Of a stretch of DNA of 64,000 nt, positions 1-10,300 are shown piece by piece (position 1 is the first letter of the stretch; every line of letters begins with the position of its first letter). Where the stretch lies: the NCBI GenBank assembly GCA_050950345.1, contig JBMNHK010000007.1, positions 186,001-250,000 of the forward strand, read 5' to 3'. Source of the DNA: Pelotomaculum_C sp050950345. Its GTDB lineage: Bacteria; Bacillota; Desulfotomaculia; Desulfotomaculales; Pelotomaculaceae. The translations under genes and the position numbers were made by a program. The notes below the pieces were generated by a model. The model was not told the origin of the DNA, made no database searches, and saw only the letters and a program-made list of their open reading frames with translations.

Positions 1-2
1 AC

Positions 3-845
3 GGCAAGGTAGCCGGAGCTGCCTTTGATGTTTTTGAAGATGAACCCAATACCACCAGCCCGCTTTTTGAATTCAATAATTTTATTGCCACGCCGCATCT
101 AGGCGCTTCAACTTCGGAGGCCCAATTATGCGTGGCCTGCGATGTGGTGGATGAAATTATCGCGGCGCTGCAGGGGGAATTCGTCAAAAACACGGTCAAC
201 ATACCGCCGATGAACCCCAAGGTGATGGCAATCGTCAAACCATATCTTACCCTGGCTGAGAAAATGGGTAAGTTTTGTGCTCAGTTAATAGACGGGGCGG
301 TCAATACCATTGAGGTCAGCTACAGTGGAGAGTTGGCCAATGAGGAAGTAGCCCCTATTACAACTACTTTATTGAAAGGTTTTCTGGATACAATTATCCA
401 AGTAAGGGTTAATTTTGTTAATGCGTCCAGCCTGGCCAGAAGCCGGGGTATTAAGGTAATCCAGAGACTGGCTTCCGGTGATGATGATTATGCCAATCTG
501 CTGACGGTCAGGGCTGTTTCAGGCAAAGGGGAAATAACCATAGCCGGAACGAATTTCGGCAAGAAAGATCCCAGGATAGTCGCCATTGACGGCTACCGTG
601 TAGACGCCGTGCCGGAAGGCAACATGCTCTATGTACCCCATATTGATAAGCCGCGGATTATCGGCCCGGTATGCAACATCATCGGCTCCCAAAATATCAA
701 TATATCCGGCATGCAGGTAGGCCGGAAAACACTGGGTGGCCGGGCTGTGATGCTCATCAACGTAGATGCGCCTGTTCCTGAGGAAGTTATCCCTGAAATC
801 ACCAAAGTTGACGGGGTGCTGGGCGTTAAAAACGTCAGCCTCTAA
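3..845 (+). CDS. serA: D-3-phosphoglycerate dehydrogenase, C-terminal part
   Basis: The frame is open from base 3, so the gene enters from the left edge and its 5' part is missing. SerA oxidises 3-phosphoglycerate in the first step of serine synthesis. The visible start of the frame carries the end of the NAD-dependent catalytic domain with the PHLGAST segment that holds the catalytic His. It is followed by an intervening allosteric-substrate-binding-type domain and a C-terminal ACT domain (NISGMQVGRKTLGG), so this is the long, regulated form of the enzyme. A GTG at 132 lies inside the catalytic domain and is not the true start. The next gene is convergent and a strong bidirectional hairpin separates them. 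serS lies 3.5 kb downstream, but nothing shows co-regulation. Confidence 0.95.
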   Translation, partial: GKVAGAAFDVFEDEPNTTSPLFEFNNFIATPHLGASTSEAQLCVACDVVDEIIAALQGEFVKNTVNIPPMNPKVMAIVKPYLTLAEKMGKFCAQLIDGAVNTIEVSYSGELANEEVAPITTTLLKGFLDTIIQVRVNFVNASSLARSRGIKVIQRLASGDDDYANLLTVRAVSGKGEITIAGTNFGKKDPRIVAIDGYRVDAVPEGNMLYVPHIDKPRIIGPVCNIIGSQNINISGMQVGRKTLGGRAVMLINVDAPVPEEVIPEITKVDGVLGVKNVSL

Positions 846-883
846 AGAGAAAAAGAAGTGTAAGTAAGACGAAACATATAAAC

Positions 884-938
884 AATAAACAGCCCTGATC
901 CGGTCTTGTGCTCTGCCCGGATCGGGGCTGTTTATTTT
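884..938. terminator. Bidirectional terminator between serA and proW
   Basis: Twenty-base arms (884-903 and 917-936) pair with a single G-T wobble around a 13-base loop. The ends are A-rich on the left and T-rich on the right, so the hairpin can stop transcription from serA (plus) and from the proVXW operon (minus). Confidence 0.85.
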
Positions 939-964
939 GCCTTTAGAACTTGTTAGGCTAAGGT

Positions 965-1801
965 CTAGTTTTTTACAACGGCACGGGTGAGGCGGTCGAG
1001 GATGATCGCCAGGATAACAATGCCGATGCCCCCTTCAAAGCCGAGACCAACTTCAAGCTGTGTGATAGCTCTAAGGACGTCATCTCCCAGTCCACCTGCG
1101 CCGATCATGGAGGCGATAACGGCCATGGAAAGGGAGAGCATAATGGTTTGGTTGATGCCGGCCATAACGGTAGGCATCGCCATGGGCAGCTGTACTTTAA
1201 ACAGCATTTGGTTGGTGGTGCTGCCAAAGGCCTGGGCCGCTTCAATAACGTCCTCCGGTACCTGGCGAATGCCCAGTTCCGTAAAACGAATTACCGGCGG
1301 CATGCCGAAGATTATGGTGGAGATAATGGCCGGGACTGTACCCAGGCCAAAAAAGATGATCGCCGGGATCAAGTAAACAAAAGCCGGCAGAGTCTGCATG
1401 AAGTCCAGAACCGGACGGACCACCTTGGATACCATATCGTATCTGGCTGCCGCAATGCCGGTAGGAAGGCCGATGACTACTGCTACGAGCACCGCTGCTA
1501 TAACCAGGCTTAAAGTGCTCATGGTATGCGACCAAAGGCCTAAGATATCAAGGAACCACAAGCTCAAGGCGCTAAATAAGGCAAAACCCCAGCCTTTAAG
1601 GCGCCAGGCCAGAAGAGCAAAGACGAGGATAATTATTAAGGAAGGCGGTGTCTGAAACAGCCAATTCACCGCGTTATACAAGTATAAAATGATATCGGCA
1701 ATAGCCCCAAAAAAAGCGCTGAAGTTAGCGGATAAATAATCTACAAAGGTTTCAACCCATTGAGCCAGGGGAATATCAAATGGAGTGATATCCAGATCCA
1801 A
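965..1801 (-). CDS. proW: Glycine betaine/proline-type ABC transporter permease
   Basis: This 278-aa protein is an integral membrane permease of the OpuAB/ProW family, which imports osmoprotectants such as glycine betaine. An N-terminal region with two hydrophobic segments precedes the binding-protein-dependent transport core. The cytoplasmic EAA loop that contacts the ATPase is visible as EAAQAFGSTTNQML. It is the last gene of a minus-strand operon after the ATPase and binding protein, about 100 bases downstream of the latter. The gene ends at the shared terminator with serA. Family assignment is firm; the exact substrate (betaine, choline, carnitine or proline) cannot be read from the sequence. 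Confidence 0.92.
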   Translation of the reverse strand: MDLDITPFDIPLAQWVETFVDYLSANFSAFFGAIADIILYLYNAVNWLFQTPPSLIIILVFALLAWRLKGWGFALFSALSLWFLDILGLWSHTMSTLSLVIAAVLVAVVIGLPTGIAAARYDMVSKVVRPVLDFMQTLPAFVYLIPAIIFFGLGTVPAIISTIIFGMPPVIRFTELGIRQVPEDVIEAAQAFGSTTNQMLFKVQLPMAMPTVMAGINQTIMLSLSMAVIASMIGAGGLGDDVLRAITQLEVGLGFEGGIGIVILAIILDRLTRAVVKN

Positions 1802-1905
1802 ACTTTAACCCCCTTATTCTGTTTAGTTTGTTTATGTAGGCAAGAGTTGATAGTTTTTTTGATAGAACAGCGGAGCCGTTTTTGGGGGCTCCGCCATCTG
1901 AAAGG

Positions 1906-2796
1906 TTATTTCAACCACTCATCTACCAGGCCACGGTTCTTTTCAATCCAGTCTTTGGCGCCTTTTGCCGGATCACCTGCATCTTGGATGGTGGCCATTA
2001 AACCGCCGAGGGTATCATCGTCCATATGCCACTGATCAAGCCACTTGACAAGGTTGGGATACTTTTCACCAAAACCTTTGGTCGCCATGATGTAGATATC
2101 GTCCGGATCACTGTAAGCTTTCCTGGGGTCATCAAGAAACTTAAGGTCATACACGGAAAAGGCCCAGTGCGGTGTCCAATGTGTTACTGCAACCGGTTCA
2201 TTATTATCATAAGCTCTTTTCAAAGCGGCCATCATGGCTGCTTCCGACCCGTTCATCAGCTGGTAGTCAAGGTTATATTTCTCAATTGCGCCTGCAGTTT
2301 CCTTCATAATGCTGGCGCCTGCATCAATGCCCACAATAGTAGGGGTGCCGTTGACCAGGAATTTATCCTTATTGTCATTTAATTCTTCAATGCTGTTAAC
2401 ATCTACATATTCAGGCACCACAAGACCGACACGTGCTCCGTTGTACCAGGGACCGTAAGTCTCAAGCTTATCCTTGTACTGGTCATAATAAGGCTTATCC
2501 AGTAAGGGGAGCCAAACCTCCAGGCCAAGCTCCAGGTCTCCGCTGGACACGCCGGTATAAATAGGTGCTTTTTCACCACTGATCAGCTCGACTTTATACC
2601 CTTTCTCCTCCAGCAGTATTTTCCACATATTTGCTGCGGCAATGTTTTCAGGCCAGTTATTTACTCCGATACGAATGGGCGTATCCTTGGGGTCACCGCT
2701 GCTTTGTTGTGCATTATTACTGTTACAGCCTAACAGCACGAGAGAAAGTGACAAGACTAACAGTAAGGCAATAATTATTTTACCTCTGGAACGCAT
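1906..2796 (-). CDS. proX: Glycine betaine-type ABC transporter substrate-binding lipoprotein
   Basis: This is an OpuAC/ProX-family extracellular binding protein, anchored as a lipoprotein: a hydrophobic signal is followed by the lipobox LVLLGC. The mature part has the family's NNWPEN segment near the N terminus and Trp-rich stretches (THWTPHWAF) of the kind that form the aromatic cage for quaternary amines. An upstream ATG at 2808 sits directly against the AGGAGG site, so the in-frame ATG at 2796 (or TTG at 2799) is a better start. It lies between the ATPase and permease genes. Role in osmoprotectant uptake is inferred from family and neighbours. Confidence 0.9.
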   Translation of the reverse strand: MRSRGKIIIALLLVLSLSLVLLGCNSNNAQQSSGDPKDTPIRIGVNNWPENIAAANMWKILLEEKGYKVELISGEKAPIYTGVSSGDLELGLEVWLPLLDKPYYDQYKDKLETYGPWYNGARVGLVVPEYVDVNSIEELNDNKDKFLVNGTPTIVGIDAGASIMKETAGAIEKYNLDYQLMNGSEAAMMAALKRAYDNNEPVAVTHWTPHWAFSVYDLKFLDDPRKAYSDPDDIYIMATKGFGEKYPNLVKWLDQWHMDDDTLGGLMATIQDAGDPAKGAKDWIEKNRGLVDEWLK

Positions 2797-2869
2797 CAAT
2801 ATTCTCATCCTCCTTTTTTTGTGTGCGATTAAAATCGCACGGCATCGCCTATCTTTGCAGCGGGGTAGT

Positions 2870-4045
2870 CTAACGGGTTAAAGCTGCCAACAATGCGCCT
2901 TGGACTACGATACCTAGTAATCTGTCCTCGTTATTAACTATAGCCACTGGAAATTTTGACTCCGCCAGGAGTGGAATGAGCTCGCTTAAAGGGGTATCTG
3001 GAGCCGCCTTAGGAAAATCTGTCCGCATAATTTTAGAAAGATCAACATGATTTTCCTCTCTGGCTCGCCAGGCTGCCTCTGCAGTAATCACTCCCACCAG
3101 TTTGCGATCCCGATTGAGTACAAATAAGCTGGAAATACCCGCCTCCCGCATATTACGCAAGGCCACCCGGGGGCCGTCCTTAATGGAGATGGTTTCCGCA
3201 TCCTTCATAATGGCTTCTGCCGCTAATACTTTCGTTCGGTCCACATCTTCGATAAATCTTTCTACATATTCATCGGCCGGTTGAGTCAGGATCTCTTCAG
3301 GTGTACCTATTTGTACAATGGCTCCGTCCCGCATCAGGGCAATCCGGTCACCTATTTTTAAGGCTTCGTCAAGGTCGTGGGTTACAAAGATAATTGTTTT
3401 ATTGAGTTTGCTTTGCAGAGAAAGCAATTCGTTTTGCATTTCCCGCCTGATTAACGGATCGAGGGCGCTAAAAGCCTCGTCCATAAGCAGAACTTCCGGG
3501 TCTGTAACCAGGGCCCGTGCAAGTCCTACCCGTTGCTGCATGCCGCCGCTTAATTGGGAAGGGTAAGATTTCTCCCAGCCGCTAAGGCCAACTACTTCCA
3601 GCATCTCCCGGGCCTTTTGGTGCCGGGTTTCGCGAGGGATCCCCTGGATTTCCAGACCGTAAGCGACGTTATCCAGTACCGTGCGGTGAGGGAATAAGGC
3701 AAAGCGCTGGAAAACCATACTGATCTTTTTCCTTCTGATTTCAGATAAGCGTGCGTGGCTGGCAGTAGCAATATTCTCTCCGTGAATAAGGATTTCTCCG
3801 CTCGTTGGTTTAATTAAGCTGTTAATACACCTCAGCAAGGTGGATTTTCCGCTGCCGGACAAACCCATTAAAACAAATACCTCACCTTGTTGAACAGTCA
3901 GGCTAACGCCATGAACTCCTATGGTCAGACCTGTTTTGGCCAAAATCTCTTCTTTACTAAAACCGTCTTTCAATAAAGCAAGGGCTTTATCAGGGCCTTC
4001 CCCAAAAACTTTGTAAACATTTTTCAATACAAGTACTTCTGTCAT
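2870..4045 (-). CDS. proV: Glycine betaine-type ABC transporter ATPase with CBS domains
   Basis: This ATP-binding subunit drives the ProVXW/OpuA importer. Walker A (GLSGSGKST), the signature LSGGMQQR and Walker B (LLMDEAFSALD) are intact. The C-terminal third is a pair of CBS domains, which in OpuA-type transporters sense ionic strength or nucleotides. The frame is open to 4090, but an excellent site (gcaaaggaggtgctt) directly precedes ATG at 4045, giving MTEVLVLKN and 391 aa. First gene of the operon; a putative promoter lies about 220 bases upstream, overlapping the serS promoter on the other strand. Confidence 0.93.
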   Translation of the reverse strand: MTEVLVLKNVYKVFGEGPDKALALLKDGFSKEEILAKTGLTIGVHGVSLTVQQGEVFVLMGLSGSGKSTLLRCINSLIKPTSGEILIHGENIATASHARLSEIRRKKISMVFQRFALFPHRTVLDNVAYGLEIQGIPRETRHQKAREMLEVVGLSGWEKSYPSQLSGGMQQRVGLARALVTDPEVLLMDEAFSALDPLIRREMQNELLSLQSKLNKTIIFVTHDLDEALKIGDRIALMRDGAIVQIGTPEEILTQPADEYVERFIEDVDRTKVLAAEAIMKDAETISIKDGPRVALRNMREAGISSLFVLNRDRKLVGVITAEAAWRAREENHVDLSKIMRTDFPKAAPDTPLSELIPLLAESKFPVAIVNNEDRLLGIVVQGALLAALTR

Positions 4046-4139
4046 AAGCACCTCCTTTGCTCTTGAAATATTATGTCCAAGTGCCAGCAATAAGTGTATG
4101 CCAAAACATGCCTGGAATAAGCTGCAGCGATGCCAATTT

Positions 4140-4178
4140 AAACCTACAACTCATTATATTACAATGAGTTGTAGGTTT
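4140..4178. repeat. 16-bp perfect inverted repeat upstream of proV
   Basis: Arms 4140-4155 and 4163-4178 are exact reverse complements around the 7-base spacer atattac. It lies in the proV 5' untranslated region, between the putative promoter and the gene. No T-run follows on the minus strand, so it is more likely an operator or a leader hairpin than a classical terminator. Confidence 0.7.
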
Positions 4179-4261
4179 CAATTAAGAATTCTTCTATTCT
4201 CGTCTCAAAAACTCTTACAATAACTTTATACTAACCTAATATGGGTTGGGTTAAGTGACAT

Positions 4262-4307
4262 ATTATAGCAAACCTGGTTTTACAAAAGTCAATGGGTATA
4301 GTATAAT
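4262..4307. promoter_or_regulatory. Overlapping divergent promoters of serS (+) and proVXW (-)
   Basis: On the plus strand TTTACA (4279-4284) and TATAAT (4302-4307) are 17 bases apart, about 90 bases before serS. On the minus strand TTGACT (4292-4287) and TATAAT (4267-4262) are 19 bases apart. The -35 of each falls inside the spacer of the other. The plus-strand promoter is the better match. The rest of the 351-base gap (4046-4396) holds only the inverted repeat; I see no T-box before serS. Confidence 0.55.
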
Positions 4308-4396
4308 ACATTGATTATAAATAACAAATAAAGGCACTTTTGTTAAACTTCCTTTGTTAACTGCCATCTTTGTTTAACTTCCATGGAGGGTGCTTG

Positions 4397-5665
4397 ATGC
4401 TTGATATCAAATTTGTCCGCAATAACCCGCAGGTAGTGAAGGATGCCCTGGTAAGACGCGGCTCCGAGGTAACCCTGGATGAGTTTTTGCAATTGGATGA
4501 AGAACGCCGGGAAAAGCTGTTTATCGTGGAGCAGATGAAGAACCGGCGCAACACTGTCTCAGAGGAAATCGGCAAACTAAAAATAGCAGGCCAGGATGCG
4601 CCTGATCTGGTGCTGGAAATGCGCCAGCTGTCCAAGGAGATCAAGGTTAAAGACGAAGAGGTTAAAGCACTGGAAGAAAGGCTGTCAACAATTCTGTTGG
4701 ACATACCCAACATCCCCCATGCCTCGGTTCCTACCGGAGCCAGTGAAGCTGACAATACGCTGATCCGCACCTGGGGCACACCAAGGGATTTTGACTTCCA
4801 GCCCAAACCCCACTGGGAACTGGGTGAAGACCTGAATATTATAGATTTTGAGCGGGGCGGCAAAGTAACCGGCGCGCGCTTTAGTTTTTATAAAGGCCTG
4901 GGAGCCAGACTGGAGCGTGCGGTATTAAGCTTTATGCTGGACCTGCATACTACAGAGCACCAGTATGTGGAGGTGTTCCCGCCGTTTATTGTCAACCGGG
5001 ACAGTATGGTGGGGACGGGGCAGTTGCCCAAATTTGCTGAAGATATGTTTAAACTTGAGGGGAGCGATTATTACCTCATCCCCACCGCAGAGGTGCCGGT
5101 TACCAACCTATACCGCAACGAGATTCTGGACGGAGCAGATCTACCCATCAAGCATTGCGCCTACAGCGCGTGTTTCCGGGCAGAAGCCGGTGCAGCCGGA
5201 CGGGACACCCGGGGATTAATTCGCCAACACCAGTTCAACAAGGTGGAATTGGTGAAGTTCTGTCGGCCCCAGGAATCCTACGATGAGTTGGAAAAACTGA
5301 CCAAAGATGCGGAGAGAGTGTTGCAGCTACTGGGGCTGCCTTACCGGGTGATGTTGTTGTGCACCGGAGACATGGGCTTTTCCTCCGCCAAAACCTATGA
5401 TCTGGAGGTCTGGCTGCCCAGTTACCAGGCTTACAGAGAGATCTCCTCCTGCAGTAATTTCGAAGATTTTCAGGCGCGCCGGGCGAAGATCCGTTTTCGC
5501 AATGACAAGGGCAAGGTCGAACTGGCACACACCCTAAACGGCTCCGGGCTGGCCGTGGGCCGGACGGTGGCGGCGATTCTGGAAAATTACCAGGAGGCAG
5601 ACGGAGCGGTGACCATACCTGAAGTTCTGAGGCCTTATATGGGCGGCAAGACCCGTATTGATTAA
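4397..5665 (+). CDS. serS: Seryl-tRNA synthetase
   Basis: SerRS charges tRNA-Ser with serine in the cytoplasm. The 422-aa length is normal for the bacterial enzyme. The first ~110 residues are the tRNA-binding coiled-coil arm (MLDIKFVRNNPQ start, then long charged helices). The class II core follows, with motif 2 (FRAEAGAAGRDTRG) and motif 3 (NGSGLAVGRTVAAILEN). ATG at 4397 is chosen because GGAGGG precedes it at a good distance; an upstream ATG at 4370 has no such site. Two tRNA-Ser genes follow immediately downstream, so enzyme and substrates are neighbours. Confidence 0.97.
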   Translation: MLDIKFVRNNPQVVKDALVRRGSEVTLDEFLQLDEERREKLFIVEQMKNRRNTVSEEIGKLKIAGQDAPDLVLEMRQLSKEIKVKDEEVKALEERLSTILLDIPNIPHASVPTGASEADNTLIRTWGTPRDFDFQPKPHWELGEDLNIIDFERGGKVTGARFSFYKGLGARLERAVLSFMLDLHTTEHQYVEVFPPFIVNRDSMVGTGQLPKFAEDMFKLEGSDYYLIPTAEVPVTNLYRNEILDGADLPIKHCAYSACFRAEAGAAGRDTRGLIRQHQFNKVELVKFCRPQESYDELEKLTKDAERVLQLLGLPYRVMLLCTGDMGFSSAKTYDLEVWLPSYQAYREISSCSNFEDFQARRAKIRFRNDKGKVELAHTLNGSGLAVGRTVAAILENYQEADGAVTIPEVLRPYMGGKTRID

Positions 5666-5776
5666 CCGGACTTGTTTTACGCCAACCACCGGTGTAAAAT
5701 GAATGTAGGAGAAAAATAGAGAGAGCTTTCTTCTTTGGTAAAATGAAGTCGATTAAAACACGCCAACCCCGGTTTA

Positions 5777-5805
5777 TTGACACCGGTATCGTTCTGTGTT
5801 AGACT
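5777..5805 (+). promoter_or_regulatory. Putative promoter of the tRNA-Ser pair
   Basis: TTGACA (5777-5782), 17-base spacer, TAGACT (5800-5805), 28 bases before the first tRNA-Ser. Confidence 0.6.
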
Positions 5806-5832
5806 TAAAGGTGCCGTCCGTTTGGTTAATCG

Positions 5833-5922
5833 GGAGGGGTGTCCGAGCGGTTGAAGGAGGCGGTCTTGAAAACCGTTGAATCTTTGCGGGTTCCGTGGGT
5901 TCGAATCCCACCCCCTCCGCCA
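5833..5922 (+). tRNA. tRNA-Ser (anticodon TGA)
   Basis: The acceptor stem GGAGGGG/CCCCTCC, the T-arm GTGGG-TTCGAAT-CCCAC, a long variable arm and an encoded CCA identify a class II serine tRNA. The anticodon loop CTTGAAA gives TGA, reading UCA and other UCN codons. Confidence 0.97.
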
Positions 5923-5982
5923 GAATACAGATCCAGCTCCAGGCAAGGCAAAGTGAACATAAATAAAGTGCATATAATATAT

Positions 5983-6077
5983 GGAGAGTTGGCCGAGTTG
6001 GCTGAAGGCGCTCGCCTGCTAAGCGAGTATATGGGCTTAAACCTGTATCGAGGGTTCGAATCCCTCACTCTCCGCCA
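5983..6077 (+). tRNA. tRNA-Ser (anticodon GCT)
   Basis: The acceptor stem GGAGAGT/ACTCTCC, a long variable arm, the T-loop TTCGAAT and an encoded CCA define it. The anticodon loop CTGCTAA gives GCT, reading AGC/AGU. It lies 60 bases after the first tRNA-Ser and is probably co-transcribed. Confidence 0.97.
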
Positions 6078-6148
6078 GAATATTAGATATAAACAGGTGC
6101 CATACGGTCAAATCCGTATGGCATCTGCCTTTTGGGGAGGATTGATAG

Positions 6149-7300
6149 ATGAAATTGCTCCATATTGCCGATCTGCACATAGGAAAGAACGTCAATGGTT
6201 TTAATATGCTTGAGGAGCAGAAATACGTCCTGGAGCAAATTTTGCGGATAGCCGGCGAGGAAGAGCCGGCAGGTGTCCTCATAGCCGGGGACATCTATGA
6301 TAAGAGCCAGCCTGCCGCTGAAGCAGTAGAGCTCCTTGACGACTTTCTGACCAAATTAACTGCCTTAGACAGGCTGGTTTTTATGATCAGCGGGAATCAT
6401 GACTCGCCTGAGCGCCTGAGCTTTGGCAGCCGGATCATGCGCCAAAGCGGCCTCCATATTGCCGGGGTGTTTAACGGTACTCTGCAAAAGGTAACGCTGG
6501 AGGACGAGCATGGAGCCGTCAACATATATTTACTGCCCTTTATTAAACCGGCTATGGTAAAACCTTTTTTTGAACAGCCATTAGGGTCCTATGACGATGC
6601 CCTGCGGGCAATTATTGCCGCGGCGGCAATCAATACACAAGAACGCAATATCCTGCTGGCGCATCAATTTGTGGTCAGCGGCGCGCAACAACCGGAGCGC
6701 TCTGAGTCGGAAAGCCTGTCTGTGGGCGGTCTGGACAATGTGGACGCAGCGGCCTTTGACCCTTTCGATTATGTTGCCCTCGGTCACCTGCACCGGCCCC
6801 AGAGCATTGGACGGAGTACCGTCCGTTATGCCGGTTCACCCCTGAAATATTCCTTTTCCGAAGCCCTCCATCACAAATCAGCGACACTTATAGAACTGGG
6901 CGCAAAAGGGGAGATTGCTATTCACCAGCTGCCCCTTATGCCCCTGCATGACTTGCGTGAAATCAAGGGGCCGATTGCCGAACTGCTCCGCATCGGAAGG
7001 GAAGAAGAGGACAGCGCAGCAGATTACATCCATGCCACCCTGACGGACGAGGAGGAAATTTATGACCCCGTTGGGCAGCTGCGTCAGGTGTATCCCAATC
7101 TGATGGTGCTGGACTTTGAAAACAGCCGCACCAGACAAGCCGCTTGCTCCCAGATTGCCGCTGCCGGTGAAGCAGGCGAAAAAAGCCCGCTGGATTTATT
7201 TGCGGCATTCTATCAGCTGCAGAATAATAACGAACTGACGCCGGAACAGGCCCAGGTGATGAAAAGAATTTTTGCCCAGGCGGGAGGCGTCGGAGTATGA
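6149..7300 (+). CDS. sbcD: Nuclease SbcCD subunit D
   Basis: SbcD is the Mn-dependent phosphodiesterase subunit of the SbcCD (Mre11-Rad50-like) complex that opens DNA hairpins and trims protein-blocked ends. The five metallophosphoesterase motifs are visible in order: HIADLHIG, AGDIYDK, SGNHDSPERL, LLAHQFV and ALGHLHRP. The 383-aa length is normal. GGGGAGG sits before the ATG. The stop overlaps the sbcC start by four bases (ATGA), so the two are translationally coupled. Confidence 0.95.
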   Translation: MKLLHIADLHIGKNVNGFNMLEEQKYVLEQILRIAGEEEPAGVLIAGDIYDKSQPAAEAVELLDDFLTKLTALDRLVFMISGNHDSPERLSFGSRIMRQSGLHIAGVFNGTLQKVTLEDEHGAVNIYLLPFIKPAMVKPFFEQPLGSYDDALRAIIAAAAINTQERNILLAHQFVVSGAQQPERSESESLSVGGLDNVDAAAFDPFDYVALGHLHRPQSIGRSTVRYAGSPLKYSFSEALHHKSATLIELGAKGEIAIHQLPLMPLHDLREIKGPIAELLRIGREEEDSAADYIHATLTDEEEIYDPVGQLRQVYPNLMVLDFENSRTRQAACSQIAAAGEAGEKSPLDLFAAFYQLQNNNELTPEQAQVMKRIFAQAGGVGV

Positions 7301-10300
7301 AACCGTTAAAGATAGTGATGAGCGCTTTCGGTCCTTATGCCGGCAATACTGAACTGGATTTAACCGCATTTGGCGGTCAGGGCTTATTCCTTATTACCGG
7401 TGAGACGGGAGCGGGCAAGACGACTATTTTTGACGCCATGGCCTTTGCGCTGTTTGGCGAGACCAGCGGTTCCACCAGGACTGTGGATACTCTGCGCAGT
7501 GATTTTGCAGAGCCCCATAACAAGACCTATGTGGAGCTAACCTTTTTACATAAAGGCAAGATCTACACCATAACGCGGAATCCCCGTTATGAGCGGCCCA
7601 AAAAGAGCGGTGACGGGATGACGACGGAAAACCCCGATGCTGCTCTGCAACTGCCTGACGGAGACATCATCACCGGCTATCGGGATGTGACGGCAAAGGT
7701 AGTTGAGCTTCTAGGTATCAACTACCGGCAGTTCAAACAAATTGCCATGATTGCCCAGGGGGAATTCCTCCAGCTTTTGCTGGCGGACAGCAAGGAGCGG
7801 GGCGATATTTTCCGGCGTGTATTCAATACCGAGCTATATCAAACTGCGCAAAGCCTGTTAAAGGACTATGAGCGTGAAGCGAAAAAACGCTGTGAGAGCA
7901 ATGAGCAGGGCATCCTGCAGTATATTTCCGGCATCGTCTGTCCTGCAACTGAGCAGGGGCAGCAGCTGGCCGCCAAGCTAGATACAGCCAACATACATAC
8001 TGCGGCAGAGATCCTGTCGGAATTGCAGGCTCTGAATGCAGCAGATACCAGCCTGGGGCATAGCTTGCAAGAGCAGGCCGGCGCATTGGAGCAAAACCTG
8101 GCCGCGCAAATTGTCCAGATAACTGAGGCCCAATATATCAATCAAGCCTTCACTGCTTTGGCCGTCGCACAAGAGAGGCAAAAGGAACTGAGGAGACGTC
8201 AGGATGAGCATAACGACCGGAAGAAAACGCTGCAGGACGCGGAAACAGCGCGATATATCGTATCTCCCCTGGAAGACGCCTATTTGCGGGAGAAAGCAGC
8301 CGAACAGAAACTAATCCAGAACTGCCAATCCCTGGCTATGGAAATACAGGCACAGGAAAAAGAGCTGGCTATGGTACAAAAGGCCTACCACTCCGAGAAA
8401 GAGAAAGAGCCGGCCCGGGAACGGCTTGCTGCGGCAATTGATGGACTGACCAAAACACTTCCCCAATATGACGCTGCCGCAGGACTGGCAAGAGAATTAA
8501 AAAAACTGGCGGCAGAGCAAAGGAGCGTTGAAGCGGCTCTGGAGAAAACCAGGCAGCAAAAAGATGCGCTTTTGGCGCAGAAGAATAATCTTCAGCAAGA
8601 ATTGGAGCGACTGACAGGCATTGAGGTACAGGTGTCGATCTGCGAGCAGGAAGGAAAAGAACTGCAGGCTAACCAAACCGCATTGCTTGAGCTGCAGAGC
8701 TCCTTAGCCCGGTTCGGCAAATTGCAGACTGAGAGCGTCAGGCTGCAGCAGCAGTTTAATGTGGCCCAGGAGGCCTTCCAAGCCGTCAATGCACTTTATC
8801 TTGCCAAAGAAACCGCTTTTTTCCGTGAGCAAGCGGGGCTTCTGGCGGCAACGCTGGAAGAGGGAAAGCCCTGTCCGGTCTGTGGTTCCACAGTTCATCC
8901 CCACAAGGCGACGCCGGCCGCAGACGCCCCCAGCGAGGCAGAGCTGAATGAGTTAAAGCAGAAAAACGACCTTGCCCGGCGGAACATGCAGGATGCCAGC
9001 GAACGTTCGGCGGCAAAGCTGGCGGAGATTAACCTGGCCCGGGAACAGCTACACCATGCCGCCGCAGCCTGCTTCCCCGCCATTGAGCAGAATATTTCGC
9101 AGAAACAGCTTGCGGCTCTGAGCCAGGCAGCCCTGGCCAAAAACAAACAGGACATCAGGAAAAAATATGAGCAAGTTCGTCAATTAAAAGAGCAATTAAC
9201 CCGCAAAAACCAGTGCAGGGAGCAACTTGCTTCTATCGAAGATTCTTTGCAGGCCAATGAGACGGCAACCGCGCAAAAGGAACAACAGAAAAACAACATC
9301 ATTTCAGATTTGGCCGCCAAAACCGGTGAACTGAAGACGTTGAAAGCCTCTTTGGAGTATGCGGATCGCTCACAGGCTGTGGCATTGATTAAAGAATGGA
9401 CCGGAACTTTAAGCCATTTGAAAGATAATTTCAGAAAAGCGGAAGCAGCCTATCATGCACTTAACAGCAAACTGAAAGGAAACCAGGCTCTGCTTGACGA
9501 CTGGAGAGAAAGACTGACCAGCACCAGCCAGGCAAAAAAACAGGCGTTTTTGGCCTACACCCGGAAGATGTCTGAATGTGGTTTTGCCACCGGGGAAGCC
9601 TACCATGGTGCTTTGAAAACAGAGTCACAGATCAATGAGTTAAGACATGCTGTCGAACAGTATCAGAATGAAGCCAAAGCTTTGGAGTTGGACTTGCAGA
9701 GACTGGCCAGAGAAACTGAAGGCAAGCAGCAGCAGGATATGGAAATCCTGGCAGCGGCGAAAGAAGCTCTGGAAGAAGAAAAAAAGCAGGTGGATGAATC
9801 CCTCAGGACGCTGATGGCGCGTTTGAGCGTCAATGAACCCATCGCCAAAGCTCTCAGCGAAGCAATCGCAGATGGGGTTAAATACCAGCAGGAATACCTT
9901 CTTTTCAGCAACCTTTCCAAAACGGCCAACGGCGAACTGCCCGGCAAGCAAAAACTGGCTTTTGAGCAGTATGTACAGGCTTCCTACTTTAGCCGGATTA
10001 TTGGGGAGTCAAATAAACGGCTGAAGCGCATGACCAACGGCCGCTTTGAGCTGATGCCCAGGGCAGGAGCGGTGGACCTGCGCTCCCAGGCCGGTTTGGA
10101 AATAGATGTGCTGGATCATTATACCGGCCGGATCAGGTCGGTGAAGTCCCTGTCCGGGGGAGAATCCTTTAAGGCCTCGCTAGCCCTGGCCCTGGGTCTT
10201 TCCGACGTGATCCAAAGCCATGCCGGCGGCGTGGAGATCGATACGTTGTTTATTGATGAAGGCTTCGGAGCGCTGGATGCCGAGTCCCTGGAGCAAGCCG

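Noticed and set aside
987..1655. Several plus-strand frames opposite proW
   Set aside because: They mirror the codon pattern of a well-supported membrane gene on the other strand and have no family features.
4180..4396. T-box upstream of serS
   Set aside because: No AGGGTGG-type T-box sequence and no terminator before the gene.
5839..6204. A 121-codon frame over the tRNA-Ser pair and sbcD start
   Set aside because: It reads through two clear tRNA genes and has no ribosome site; a chance frame.
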